A DNA stretch of 64,000 bases, taken from positions 241,063 to 305,062 of the forward strand of contig CBDCFL010000020.1 of NCBI GenBank assembly GCA_965216135.1, read 5' to 3'. The DNA is from CBDCFL01 sp965216135 (lineage in GTDB: Bacteria; Pseudomonadota; Alphaproteobacteria; Rhodobacterales; Rhodobacteraceae). This document shows positions 44,389 through 54,315 of this stretch, piece by piece (position 1 is the stretch's first letter; the number at the start of each line of letters is the position of its first letter). The notes under the pieces were generated by a model, which had not been told where the DNA came from, did not search any database, and saw only the letters and a program-made list of their open reading frames with translations. A program made the translations under genes and the position numbers.

Positions 44389-46146
44389 ATGGCAAAAGGC
44401 CAGATGACCGGGGCGAAAATGGTGGTTCAGGCGCTGAAGGATCAGGGCGTGGACACCGTCTTTGGCTATCCCGGCGGCGCAGTGCTGCCGATCTATGACG
44501 AAATTTTCCTGCAAAACGACATCCGCCACATCCTGGTGCGCCACGAACAGGGTGCCGTTCACGCCGCCGAAGGCTATGCCCGTTCAACCGGCAGGCCCGG
44601 CGTGGTTCTTGTCACCTCCGGCCCCGGCGCCACCAATGCGGTCACCGGCATGACCGATGCGTTGATGGATTCGATCCCAATTGTCGTGCTGACCGGTCAA
44701 GTGCCCACTTTCATGATCGGCACCGACGCCTTTCAGGAGGCCGATACCGTCGGCATCACCCGGCCCTGCACCAAGCACAACTGGCTGGTCAAGGATAGCG
44801 AGCGGCTGGCGGCCATCATTCACGAGGCGTTTCATGTCGCCACAACCGGGCGCCCTGGTCCGGTTCTAGTTGACATCCCCAAGGATGTTCAATTTGCCAA
44901 TGGCACCTATACGCCACCTGAAAAAGTCGAGGTAAGCCATTACCAACCAAGGACAAAAGGTGATCCAGAGGCAATCGAGGCGCTGGTCAACGAGATAGAA
45001 AAAGCGCGCCGCCCGATCTTTTACACCGGCGGCGGGGTGATCAACTCCGGACCCAAGGCCAGTGCGCTTTTGCGCAAACTAGTCGATGCGACCGGCATTC
45101 CCATCACCTCCACCCTGATGGGCCTCGGCGCCTATCCCTCGTCAGGTGCCAACTGGCTGGGCATGCTGGGGATGCACGGGATGTACGAGGCCAATATGGC
45201 CATGCACGATTGCGATCTGATGATCAATGTCGGCGCCCGTTTCGATGACCGCATCACCGGACGACTCGATGCCTTCAGCCCGAATTCAACCAAGGTGCAT
45301 ATCGACATCGATCCGTCGTCGATCAACAAGGTGATCCATGTCGATATCGCCATCATCGGTGATGTGGCCCATGTGCTGAAGGATGTTCTGGCGCTCTGGA
45401 AAAAACGCGGCTCCAGGGTCAACCTGGGCGCATTGACCGGCTGGCAGAACCAGATCGCCGAATGGAAAAAGACCAACTGCCTGTTCTACAAACAGGATCG
45501 CCCGACGATCCGCCCGCAATATGCGATCGAACGGCTTGAGGTGCTGACCAAGTCCTATGACCGCTATATCTGCACCGAAGTTGGCCAGCATCAGATGTGG
45601 GCCGCGCAATATATGACGTTCGAGGAACCCAACCGCTGGATGACCTCCGGCGGTCTGGGCACGATGGGCTACGGCTTTCCATCATCAATCGGGGTGCAGG
45701 TGGCGCACCCGGGAAGTCTGGTGATCAATGTCGCGGGCGAGGCCAGCTGGCTGATGAATATGCAGGAAATGGGCACCGCGGTGCAATACCGTCTGCCGGT
45801 CAAGCAGTTCATCCTCAATAACGAGCGCCTCGGCATGGTACGCCAGTGGCAGGAGCTGCTGCACGGCGAACGCTACTCGCATAGCTGGTCCGAAGCCCTG
45901 CCCGATTTCGTGAAACTGGCCGAGGCTTTCGGGGCCAAGGGTATCTATTGCGACAAGCCGGACGATCTGGATGACGCGATCCTGGAGATGATCAACCACC
46001 CGGGCCCGGTGATTTTCGACTGCCTGGTCGAAAAACACGAAAACTGCTTCCCGATGATCCCGTCCGGCAAACCGCACAACGAAATGCTGCTGGGCGAGGC
46101 CTCGACCCAAGGCGCGATTGATGCCAAGGGTTCGGTTATGGTGTGA
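44389..46146 (+). CDS. ilvB: Acetolactate synthase large subunit
   Basis: Acetohydroxyacid synthase catalytic subunit (ThDP, Mg, FAD), the first common step to Val, Leu and Ile. 585 residues from the ATG at 44389 behind TTGGAG; a TTG at 44377 is less likely. The catalytic Glu is in 'RHEQGAVHAAEGYAR'; FAD-region motifs 'MLGMHGMYEANMAM' and 'GARFDDRITG' are present. The ThDP-Mg motif reads GEASWLMN...ILNN: the usual GDG/GDA Asp is Glu. Transcription is probably controlled by the upstream attenuator. Confidence 0.95.
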   Translation: MAKGQMTGAKMVVQALKDQGVDTVFGYPGGAVLPIYDEIFLQNDIRHILVRHEQGAVHAAEGYARSTGRPGVVLVTSGPGATNAVTGMTDALMDSIPIVVLTGQVPTFMIGTDAFQEADTVGITRPCTKHNWLVKDSERLAAIIHEAFHVATTGRPGPVLVDIPKDVQFANGTYTPPEKVEVSHYQPRTKGDPEAIEALVNEIEKARRPIFYTGGGVINSGPKASALLRKLVDATGIPITSTLMGLGAYPSSGANWLGMLGMHGMYEANMAMHDCDLMINVGARFDDRITGRLDAFSPNSTKVHIDIDPSSINKVIHVDIAIIGDVAHVLKDVLALWKKRGSRVNLGALTGWQNQIAEWKKTNCLFYKQDRPTIRPQYAIERLEVLTKSYDRYICTEVGQHQMWAAQYMTFEEPNRWMTSGGLGTMGYGFPSSIGVQVAHPGSLVINVAGEASWLMNMQEMGTAVQYRLPVKQFILNNERLGMVRQWQELLHGERYSHSWSEALPDFVKLAEAFGAKGIYCDKPDDLDDAILEMINHPGPVIFDCLVEKHENCFPMIPSGKPHNEMLLGEASTQGAIDAKGSVMV

Positions 46147-46182
46147 AATAGTATTGAAAATGGACAATAATTATACCATAAC

Positions 46183-46476
46183 GTGATAGATTTCGAATAC
46201 GACTCGGCCAAGAGCGCGGCCAACTTCGACAAGCACGGGCTCGATTTCGAAGCGGCACAAGCGCTGTGGGATGATGACGGTCTGATACTGGCTCCAGCCG
46301 ATCATCCGGTCGAAGAACGGTTTATGGCGCTGGGCCGGATCGAGGGTCGCATCTGGGCCGCGGTCTACACGGCGCGGACTGCCAGGATCCGGTTGATCTC
46401 GGTTCGACCGGCCAAGCGAAAGGAAAGAGCGATCTATGAGCACTCAAAAGGCCGCAGCGCGCCCGATCACGTCTGA
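46183..46476 (+). CDS. brnT: BrnT family toxin
   Basis: 97 residues from a GTG at 46183. It opens 'FEYDSAKSAANFDKHGLDFEAAQALW' and ends with 'RIRLISVRPAKRKERAIYE', both BrnT signatures. BrnT is a RelE-like ribonuclease that stops translation until bound by BrnA. There is no good ribosome site before the start. The 36-bp AT-rich gap after ilvB may hold a separate promoter. It overlaps brnA by 41 bases. Confidence 0.92.
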   Translation: MIDFEYDSAKSAANFDKHGLDFEAAQALWDDDGLILAPADHPVEERFMALGRIEGRIWAAVYTARTARIRLISVRPAKRKERAIYEHSKGRSAPDHV

Positions 46477-46696
46477 GGAATTTGACCGCCGGTTTGATGC
46501 AGGCGAGGACATGTCCGAATTCGTGGACTGGTCGCGCGCCGAGCGCCCAAACATCGTGGCACGGCGGGTCAATGTCGATTTCCCGGCCTGGATGGTCAGC
46601 AGCCTGGATAAAGAGGCCAAGCGCATCGGCGTCACCCGCCAGGCATTAATCAAACTCTGGCTGGCCGAGAAGTTGGAAGAGAGAATGCACCCATGA
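46436..46696 (+). CDS. brnA: BrnA family antitoxin
   Basis: 86 residues with a C-terminal ribbon-helix-helix DNA-binding segment ('RRVNVDFPAWMVSSLDKEAKRIGVTRQALIKLWLAEKLEE'-type region; residues about 43-83). BrnA neutralises BrnT and represses its own promoter. GGAAAGAG precedes the ATG. Its stop codon overlaps the ilvH start (ATGA), so it is translationally tied to the biosynthetic gene. Confidence 0.88.
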   Translation: MSTQKAAARPITSEEFDRRFDAGEDMSEFVDWSRAERPNIVARRVNVDFPAWMVSSLDKEAKRIGVTRQALIKLWLAEKLEERMHP

Positions 46697-47256
46697 CCAC
46701 CCTCAAAATCAAAAAAGGCGCCACCAGCCATTCCGCCTATAACCTGCGCGACCCGCATTCCGAGGTTGCCGAACGCCACACGATCTCGGTCATCGTCGAC
46801 AACGAGGCCGGCGTTCTGGCCCGCGTCATCGGTCTTTTTGCCGGACGCGGCTATAACATCGAGAGCCTGACCGTGGCCGAGATCGACCACACCGGCCACC
46901 ATTCGCGGATCACGCTGGTGACTACCGGCACGCCCGCAGTAATCGAACAGATCAAGGCCCAGCTGGGCCGCATCGTGCCAGTCCACGAAGTGCATGACCT
47001 GACGGTCGAGGGCCGGTCGGTCGAACGCGAGCTGGCACTGTTCAAAGTCGGCGGCACAGGCAATGACCGGGTCGAGGCGCTCAGGCTGGCCGACATATTC
47101 CGCGCTAATGTCGTTGACAGCACGTTGGAAAGTTTTGTCTTCGAAGTTATCGGAACATCCGAAAAGGTCGATGCCTTTGCCGACCTGATGCGCCCGCTCG
47201 GCCTGGTTGAAATGGCGCGCACCGGTGTTGCCGCATTGTCACGCGGGCCCTCTTAG
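46693..47256 (+). CDS. ilvH: Acetolactate synthase small subunit
   Basis: The regulatory subunit (187 residues) confers Val feedback inhibition. The ACT domain is at about 25-100 ('HTISVIVDNEAGVLARVIGLFAGRGYNIESLTV'-type block), followed by the ALS_ss_C domain ('LRLADIFRANVVDSTLES', 'GLVEMARTGVAALSRG'). It overlaps brnA by four bases; the toxin-antitoxin pair separates it from ilvB. Confidence 0.95.
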   Translation: MTTLKIKKGATSHSAYNLRDPHSEVAERHTISVIVDNEAGVLARVIGLFAGRGYNIESLTVAEIDHTGHHSRITLVTTGTPAVIEQIKAQLGRIVPVHEVHDLTVEGRSVERELALFKVGGTGNDRVEALRLADIFRANVVDSTLESFVFEVIGTSEKVDAFADLMRPLGLVEMARTGVAALSRGPS

Positions 47257-47290
47257 GGCGCTACTTGCGGCCGGATGGCGATGCCGGGAT

Positions 47291-47503
47291 CTAGCTTGCC
47301 TCGACAAGATATGGCTTGCGGCGGGCTTCCTGTTGCAAGGCAGCGGCCAGCGTGCCGCAGTATTCCATGGCGGTCCCGCATGACCAATGTTTGATTATAT
47401 GCGTGACCCTGCGAACACCGCCGATATTGGAAACATCAAAGATCACTCTGTCGTCGGCGCGGATGTCCGTTCCTGGCATCCCCGAGACTGCCGTAGATTC
47501 AAG
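47291..47503 (-). pseudogene. Short hypothetical gene cut by IS66 copy B
   Basis: The frame is open from the IS66 boundary (47503) to a stop at 47291 and reads 'GTDIRADDRVIFDVSNIGGVRRVTHIIKHWSCGTAMEYCGTL' in its middle, plausible protein. The 5' end may have been removed by the IS66 junction; an internal ATG at 47479 would give 62 residues. Family not recognised. Confidence 0.35.
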
Positions 47504-47588
47504 GTAAGCGTCCGGTGTGCCCCGCCTAACGGCGCAGATTTTGATGGGTTAGTGTCCACCATTGATAGTGGACACTTAGGGGCCCTCT

Positions 47589-47951
47589 ATGGCTGTGAAG
47601 CAGAAGAAGCGGCGTTGGCCGGATGATGAGAAGCGTTCAATCTGTTTTCAGACGACGGCGGCTGGTGTTTCGGTTGCGCAGGTTGCACGTCGGTATGCGA
47701 TGAATGCCAATCTGATATTCAAATGGCTGAAGGATGATCGGTATGCTCCCGCCGTGGATGTTGTGCCGGAAGCTGACGGCCCTGTATTTTTGCCAGTCGG
47801 GATTGAAGCGTCAGCCAGCGTTGATCCAGCCGTGACCAGCACTCCGTCAGGCCGAATTGAGATCGAGCTGTCCAACGGTCACCGGATTATAGCCGGGGGC
47901 GGTTTTGATGCGGATATGTTGGCACGTTTGTTGAAAGGGCTTTCTTCGTGA
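47589..47951 (+). CDS. tnpA: IS66 accessory protein TnpA (copy B)
   Basis: A 120-residue IS66 TnpA with helix-turn-helix, one residue different from copy A (K4 instead of T). The stop overlaps the tnpB start. Confidence 0.88.
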   Translation: MAVKQKKRRWPDDEKRSICFQTTAAGVSVAQVARRYAMNANLIFKWLKDDRYAPAVDVVPEADGPVFLPVGIEASASVDPAVTSTPSGRIEIELSNGHRIIAGGGFDADMLARLLKGLSS

Positions 47952-48295
47952 TCCCCGTGCCAGGCAACACACGGGTCTGGCTGGCGGCGGGCGTGACAGA
48001 CATGCGGCGGGGTTTCAATACTCTGGCGGCGCAGGCCGAGCAGGTTTTGGCAGAGGATCCGTTTTCCGGCCATCTATTTGTGTTTCGGGGGCGGCGTGGT
48101 GATTTGCTCAAAATTATCTGGTGGGACAGCCAGGGAGCCTGCCTGTTTTCCAAGCGTCTTGAACGGGGCCGGTTTGTTTGGCCTGCCGCTAAAGACGGCA
48201 AGGTCTGCCTGACGTCGGCGCAACTGGCGATGCTGCTGGAGGGCATTGACTGGCGCATTCCACAGCGGACATGGCGGCCTTTGAAAGCAGGGTAA
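47948..48295 (+). CDS. tnpB: IS66 accessory protein TnpB (copy B)
   Basis: An intact 115-residue IS66 Orf2 (PF05717 type): 'TRVWLAAGVTDMRRGFNTLAA' then 'GHLFVFRGRRGDLLKIIWWD' and 'FVWPAAKDGKVCLTSAQLAMLLEGIDW'. It gives the reference for the interruption in copy A. Confidence 0.92.
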   Translation: MIPVPGNTRVWLAAGVTDMRRGFNTLAAQAEQVLAEDPFSGHLFVFRGRRGDLLKIIWWDSQGACLFSKRLERGRFVWPAAKDGKVCLTSAQLAMLLEGIDWRIPQRTWRPLKAG

Positions 48296-48770
48296 TCAGG
48301 CGTAAATATCAAGTAATACAGGCGTTTATGGATTCACATTCAGGGCGCAATTCTGTATAGAATAGCCATGTTGAACGCCCTTGATAACCTGCCAGAAGAC
48401 CCCGTTGAACTACGGCGTGTCACCGAGCTTTTAGCGTCAGAGGTGAAGGCACAGGCGCTGATGATCGAGAAGCTTCAGCATCAGCTACACGGGGCAAACC
48501 GGCACCGTTTCGGATCCAAATCCGAGGGCATGGATCAACTGCAATTGTTTGCCGAGAATGAAGAGATTGCAGAGGCGGCGGTAAAGGCCGCAGAAACCGC
48601 GCCTGCTGAACCGATAGAGCTGAAGGAAAAGCCAAGGCGCAAACCGCTGCCCGATCATCTGGAACGTATCGAGCAGGTTTGTCTGTTGGCGAGGATTGCC
48701 CTGAGTGCGGTGGCGATCTCTCAAAGCTGGGCGAAGATATTACCGAAGAGCTGGAATACATCCCCCGGGC

Positions 48771-50063
48771 GAGGGTGTTCAGAATTCCGTGTCACGGGGT
48801 TAGTCTAGATGTCCAAGACATCGTCTAACCTTCCCTCAAAATAGATGGAAAGTTGGGACAAAGTCAAATTCCAGTTTTGCAATGGCATGGTCCATTTTTT
48901 TGAAGCGTTCTGGATCCCCATATACAGCAGTTTGAGCAAACTGTTTTCATTGGGAAACGCGCCCTTGGTTTTGGTCAGTTTTCGGAACTGGCGATGCACG
49001 GCCTCGATTGCGTTGGTGGTGTAAATTACCCGCCGAATGTCAGCTGGATATTTGAAGTAGACCGACAAATTGGGCCATTTTTTACGCCATGATTTAATGA
49101 CGATTGGGTATTTAGTTCCCCATTTTTCTTCTAACGCATCCAACGCGATTTCAGCCGCTTTCACAGTTTCAGCCTTATAAACCGGCTTTAGATCAGCCAT
49201 GAATTCCTTCTGGTTTTTGCTGGCTACATATTTCAGAGAATTGCGGATTTGGTGGATGACACAAAGCTGGACTTCGGTCTGGGGAAAGATCGCGTTGATC
49301 GCCTCTGGAAAGCCCGTGAGGCCATCGACACAAGCAATCAGGATGTCTTGCAGGCCGCGATTGTTCAGGTCCGTCAGCACCGAGAGCCAGAAGTTTGCAC
49401 CTTCGGTTTCAGATAGATACAGGCCAAGAATTTCCTTCCTGCCCTCAAGATTAAGCCCCAGAACCGTGTAAACCGCTTTGGCTGCGTAGCGCCCGTCTTG
49501 CTTAACCTTGTAGTGAATAGCATCAAGCCAAACAAACGGGTAATGGCTGTCCAGGGGCCGCTGCTGCCAGAGCTTGATTTCAGGGATCAATTTATCAGTG
49601 ACGGCGCTGATCGTGGCGTTTGAAACATCCAGACCGTAGATTTCCGAGATGTGTCCAGCGATGTCCAGATAGCTCATTCCAAGCCCGAACATTGAAATAA
49701 TCTTGCATTCGATCTCGTCGCTCATGTGGGTCTGGTGTTTTTTCACCAGTTGCGGCTCAAACGATCCAGCCCGATCTCGTGGCGTTGCCAGTTCGAAACT
49801 TCCAGACGTGGATTTGATGGTCTTACGGCCAGCTCCGTTCCTGCGGTTGCTGGACTTGTCGGCCTTTAAATGCGCCTCCAGTTCAGCCTGTAATGCAGCT
49901 TCGGTCAGTTGCTTGACTAACGGCGTCAGAATACCGTCCTTGCCTGTAAGGCCCTGGCCATCTTGCAAAGCCGCCAAAGCTACATCAAAATCAAATTCTT
50001 CTCGCATGTGTCATTCCTTTTCTTCAGTTTACAGAAATGACACGGAATTTCTAACGCTCCCCC
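48771..50063 (-). mobile_element. IS256-family element in tnpC (copy B only)
   Basis: About 1.3 kb with related ends: GTGTTCAGAATTCCGTGTCA on the left and a complement with ATTCCGTGTCA on the right. Flanks are C/G-rich and the exact duplication cannot be read with confidence. Absent from copy A, so it came after the copies separated. Confidence 0.85.
48805..50007 (-). CDS. IS256 family (mutator-type) transposase
   Basis: An intact 400-residue protein. Mutator-like motifs: 'FVWLDAIHYKVKQDG' (first Asp), 'DILIACVDGLTGFPEAINAIFPQTEVQLCVIHQIRNS' region with second Asp and the C-x2-H signature, and 'YTTNAIEAVHRQFRKLTKTKG' with the catalytic Glu. It starts MREEFDFDVALAALQDGQG. It could be active. 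Confidence 0.95.
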   Translation of the reverse strand: MREEFDFDVALAALQDGQGLTGKDGILTPLVKQLTEAALQAELEAHLKADKSSNRRNGAGRKTIKSTSGSFELATPRDRAGSFEPQLVKKHQTHMSDEIECKIISMFGLGMSYLDIAGHISEIYGLDVSNATISAVTDKLIPEIKLWQQRPLDSHYPFVWLDAIHYKVKQDGRYAAKAVYTVLGLNLEGRKEILGLYLSETEGANFWLSVLTDLNNRGLQDILIACVDGLTGFPEAINAIFPQTEVQLCVIHQIRNSLKYVASKNQKEFMADLKPVYKAETVKAAEIALDALEEKWGTKYPIVIKSWRKKWPNLSVYFKYPADIRRVIYTTNAIEAVHRQFRKLTKTKGAFPNENSLLKLLYMGIQNASKKWTMPLQNWNLTLSQLSIYFEGRLDDVLDI

Positions 50064-51012
50064 CCGGCCGCTTTGTGGTGAACAAAATCACCCGACCGCG
50101 TATGGCCTGCCGTCGCTGTGAGGCGATATCGCAAGCCCCGATGCCCTCGCGCCCGATTGAACGGGGCCGACCTGGTCCCGGCCTGCTGGCGCATGTTCTG
50201 GTGAGCAGGTTTGCAGATCATCTGCCGCTTTACCGCCAGTCGCAAATTTATGCCCGTGAGGGTGTCGATCCGGATCGCTCGACTATGGCAGATTGGGTGG
50301 GCAAATCTACCGGGCTTCTGGAACCATTGGCCGAGGCCATTGCAAAACGGGCCAAAGGTGGCACATCCCTGTTTGCAGATGATACCCCACTGAAGATGTT
50401 AGCCCCAGGAAACAAAAAGACCAGGACAGCCCGCATCTGGGCCTATGTCAGAGACGAACGACCATGGTCCGGCCCGTGCGCCACAGGCGCACAAACAGAC
50501 AATCTGTCCAGCTGTGCTGGACGGGCACCGCCCTGCGTTTGGTATCAGTTCACAGTGGATCGAAAGGGTGAGCACCCGGTCAAGCACCTGTCTGGTTATC
50601 AAGGCTGGGTGCATGCGGATGGCTATGCCGGTTTCAACGGCGTGTTCGGTGAAGGTAAAGCCACGGAAGTGGCCTGCATGGCCCACATCCGACGCAAGTT
50701 TGTCGATGTGTTTGCCGCACAAGGTTCCGCCATTGCCGGGGAGGCCATCAAGCGGATTGCGCAATTGTATGGTGTGGAAAAACAGGCAAGGGGCCAATCT
50801 CCCGAGGCCCGTGCTGCTCTGCGTCAAGAAAATGCAAAGCCCATCTTCGATGATCTGGAAGAATGGTTGCGCGACCAATTGCCCAAAATATCGGGCAAAT
50901 CACCTTTGGCAAAGGCCATTCGATATGCCTTGGGCCGTATGCCCAAAACACGGCCCTACCTCGACAACGGCTTTCTGGAGCTGGACACGGATGTTGTTGA
51001 ACAGCCCCTTTC

Positions 51013-54000
51013 TCAGATTTTTTGGGTCTTTGGTGGCTTTTCTCGCCACGCCTCGACCATCTTTGCATAGGAAGCCTCGGCATTGGCAACCAGTTCCATT
51101 TCTCGATGTCGAAGTTCCTTGATCCAGTAATCACGCCCAGGACCGGCTTTCCCGTAGGCTTTAGGGGCTCCGGCGCGTAATTCTAATTTGCGCATCTTCA
51201 TTGCGACAAATGCCGGACGTGCCCACTGGTAAGGGGCGTCCTTGGTGAGGAGATGCCAGATCAGGGTTGCAATTTTGCGCGCAGTGGCAACCGCCGCAAC
51301 ATTGGCGCCCTTTCGATCTTTGATACGCAAAAAGAACGCACGCAAAGGACCGGGGACTGAAGCGGCACCCCATGCGGCCTCAACCAGCATCGTTCGAGCG
51401 GTTGCATTTCCCTGTTTGGTGATCCTACCGTGGATGGCCTCGCGGGTGCCGGATTGGCGTACCCTCGGCGTTAAACCAAAGTAACTGGCAAGCTTCCCAG
51501 GGGTGGCGAACCGGCTGATATCTCCGATCGATGCTATCACGGCGGTAGCAATTACGGAGCTAATGCCAGCCACGGCCATCAGTTTACGCATCTGCGGATC
51601 GTCAAGAGAGATGTGGATCAGATCGCGCTCAAGCGTCTCCAACCGCCCAGCCAACCAATCCAACTCATCGAGATGCCGCTCAAGAAGATCGCGTTCGGTT
51701 TTTGGCAGAGGGGCCTTGGCCAACCAACGTCGCCCACCTTTCCCGAACAAGCGAGTCGCGCGAGGGGATTTCACCCTCACGCGCTCCCAGAACCGTACGT
51801 GAACCTCTCGGCTCATACGGCTCCCAGCATTCAGCCATTTGCGTAGAGCAGAGACCAATGGGCGAACAGTCCCGGCGTGGATTTCACGATTCTGGCGAGC
51901 CAGAGCCGCGCTTGCCGGGGCCGTTGCTTGAAGCGCTTGTACTTCCGCATCACCCATCGGACCAAATGGGCGTCTATCAGACGCAGTGTCGGATAGAGCG
52001 CCGATTTGTAGAAGCATCTGAAGTAGCCGATCCAACCCTCAATCTGGCGATTGAACATACGGGCCAGATCGGTCAGCCCCTTGTCGCTGCGCCGTTGCAA
52101 ACCCCAGTTACGCACCCGGCGTCGGAACGCCTTGAGCGCCTTTGGGGCAGCAGCCGGAAGGTAGGATACGCCAAACAAACCTCCGCGCCAGATCGCCAGC
52201 CGGGGCTGGAACCTGTAGCCGAGGAAGTCGAAAGCAACCGTCGGGAAAGATCCCTTTCGGTTCGTATCCTTGCAGTAGACGATCTTTGTCTTCTGCGGGT
52301 GAAGTGACAGGCCACATTCAGCGAGCCGATCTTCGACCTGCCGCCATAGCCTGCGCGCTTCGCCTTCCGTCCGACAATGGCAGATGATGTCATCCGCATA
52401 GCGCTCAAACGGCACTTGCGGGTTCTCCCGATCCATCCATTTGTCGAAAGCGTAGTGCAGAAACAAGTTGGCCAGCAGCGGTGAGATAACCCCACCCTGC
52501 GGCGTTCCACGTTCCTGCGAGACAAGACTGCCACCCTCCATCATCACGGGGGCCTTCAACCACCGTTCGATATAAAGCAGCACCCATCGACAGTCCGTAT
52601 GATGGCGAACTGCCTTGAGCAGAAGTTCATGATCGATGGTGTCAAAGAACCCTTTGATGTCCATGTCCAACACCCAGTCAAAGCGCCAGCATCGCCGGCG
52701 CGCCGTCCGAATGGCATCGATGGCGGAGCGTTCAGGCCGGTATCCGTAAGAATCCCGATGGAAAACTGGTTCCACCAAGGGCTCAAGATACTGTCTGACA
52801 ACCCCCTGCGCGATGCGGTCCGTGACCGTCGGAATGCCCAACGGTCGTTGGCCGCCATCGGCTTTGGGGATCATCACCCGACGCACCGGCGATGGCATGT
52901 AGCTGCCAGAGGACATCCGGTTCCAAAGCTTGTATAGGTTCGGACCAAGCCGCTCCCCGAAGCTTTCGAGCGTCTGCCCATCTACACCAGCTGCACCCTG
53001 GTTGGCGTCCACATGTTGGAACGCTTCCCAGACGTCTCTCTTTTCTATCGTAAACGGCTTTGTCCCTGACATCCGGCTCATCCTGTTACCAGTTGGCCAG
53101 TGACAGCGACTGAACACCACAACCCCTTCGGTCCAGCGCCATTACAGCACCTTCATCCCTACTACGAGTTGTTCTGCCCCTGTGCCCCGCATCGGTACTC
53201 TGGACCTTTCGGGGGCTTCCTGATCGGTCGTCTTCCTTGGCATCGGGACGACAGGTTCTCCTGTTCCGCAAAAGAGCCTGATCCAGATTCACGCCGCCTT
53301 CGAGCCGGATGCCGCATGGGCCGGACTTCAGGGCTCCGCCCATACTCATCCCGGGGTGACCACCACCCCCGGTTCTGACATCAACCATACGCTTTCGGCA
53401 GTTCATCGACGGTTCGCTTTCGCTCGTCTCTCTGGATCGTACCTGACGGGGTCACGCCCCGCCGTTTCCACAACGCTCACCACCATCGCTCTTTACGACA
53501 GCAGCTTGTGGTGGTTTGGGATCGGCTCCTGATCGCCGAACCCGAGGGGCCTACCCTCATCTCTCTTACAGTTACGTACCTCCTTTCCATGTTGGCACTC
53601 AGGACACACGATGGCCTGCGTATTTTGGGATTAGGTTGGCGTGCAGGACTGCCTGAACGCGACTTTTGGATCGTCGGATAGAGCGCACCACCGCTGCGCG
53701 CTCTGAAACAAGTCGCCTTAGTGCAAGCGTCTCGTCATCCGCCGCCCACACCTCAGGCAGGAACCCTGCTGCGTGAAGTTGGGCTAGGATTTTTGCGTCT
53801 ACCTTGTCGGTCTTCACCCGGGCATGAGCGATTGCCTTCACCTGTAGTGGATTGGCGATCACCACCCGCGCCACGAACGGCGTCAGAAGCCGGACGATCG
53901 TTGCGGTGTTTCCCGTGGCCTCCAGAACCACCTCGTCATCTGCTCGCAGACTGCGCCCGAATTCCACGACCGCATCATGCTCCATATCGACCTTGAAACT

Positions 54001-54078
54001 GTCTGTTATTTGGCCATCATCACAGATCGCGACTTGCGCGAAACTTCGATGGACGTCCATTCCTATTGATCTCATCAT
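51013..54078 (-). CDS. IS110 transposase with intron (copy B, spliceable)
   Basis: Exon 1 runs 54078 down to 53610 and exon 2 51749 down to 51013; removing 51750-53609 joins 'NLIPKYAGH' to 'LFGKGGRRWL' in frame, giving about 401 residues. The N-terminal RuvC-like DEDD domain (GMDVHRSF, LEATGNT, DKVDAK) and C-terminal Tnp_20 domain with a Ser motif region are intact. Splicing would be needed for any transposase. Confidence 0.8.
51750..53609 (-). ncRNA. Group II intron (copy B)
   Basis: 1860 bp, the same length as copy A, with the GTGTG 5' end at 53609, domain V near 51789-51822 and domain VI with bulged A at the 3' end. Only isolated substitutions relative to copy A were seen. Confidence 0.85.
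51831..53120 (-). CDS. ltrA: Group II intron reverse transcriptase/maturase (copy B)
   Basis: A 429-residue protein identical in translation to the copy A maturase, with YADD active site and X domain. It is intact, so splicing and retrohoming may be possible. Confidence 0.92.
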   Translation of the reverse strand: MVFSRCHWPTGNRMSRMSGTKPFTIEKRDVWEAFQHVDANQGAAGVDGQTLESFGERLGPNLYKLWNRMSSGSYMPSPVRRVMIPKADGGQRPLGIPTVTDRIAQGVVRQYLEPLVEPVFHRDSYGYRPERSAIDAIRTARRRCWRFDWVLDMDIKGFFDTIDHELLLKAVRHHTDCRWVLLYIERWLKAPVMMEGGSLVSQERGTPQGGVISPLLANLFLHYAFDKWMDRENPQVPFERYADDIICHCRTEGEARRLWRQVEDRLAECGLSLHPQKTKIVYCKDTNRKGSFPTVAFDFLGYRFQPRLAIWRGGLFGVSYLPAAAPKALKAFRRRVRNWGLQRRSDKGLTDLARMFNRQIEGWIGYFRCFYKSALYPTLRLIDAHLVRWVMRKYKRFKQRPRQARLWLARIVKSTPGLFAHWSLLYANG

Positions 54079-54315
54079 ATGTACTCCTTCTCGTTGTTAA
54101 AGGAGTGCACGGGCTCGTAAGACAATTACGGATACGCGCTCGCGGCGCACACGGGCTGGTCGTAGGGGCGGCCAGATAACAACACGAGCTCGCAGCTCAT
54201 TGTCTAGTCGGCCTGCCCGCTTCTTCGCACTCCGACGCCCCGATCCCGCGAAACCTGTCTAACATGACATTTGAAAAACAGGGGCGGAAATCGAAGCGCC
54301 GAAGTCAGCATGCCC
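54079..54315 (-). ncRNA. Candidate IS110 bridge-RNA region (copy B)
   Basis: The same non-coding segment and hairpins as at 11370-11606. It lies between the transposase start and the outer end of IS110. Role inferred from the IS110 family. Confidence 0.45.

Larger units (their letters stand above)
50987..54315 (-). mobile_element. IS110-family element nested in tnpC (copy B)
   Basis: At the same site as in copy A and nearly identical, but without the 32-bp duplication, so both transposase exons are in frame. It ends without inverted repeats. The shared site shows the insertion is older than the duplication of IS66. Confidence 0.85.

Noticed and set aside
46147..46182. A definite brnTA promoter
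   Set aside because: The gap is AT-rich but no -35/-10 pair with normal spacing could be fixed, so it is mentioned only as a possibility.
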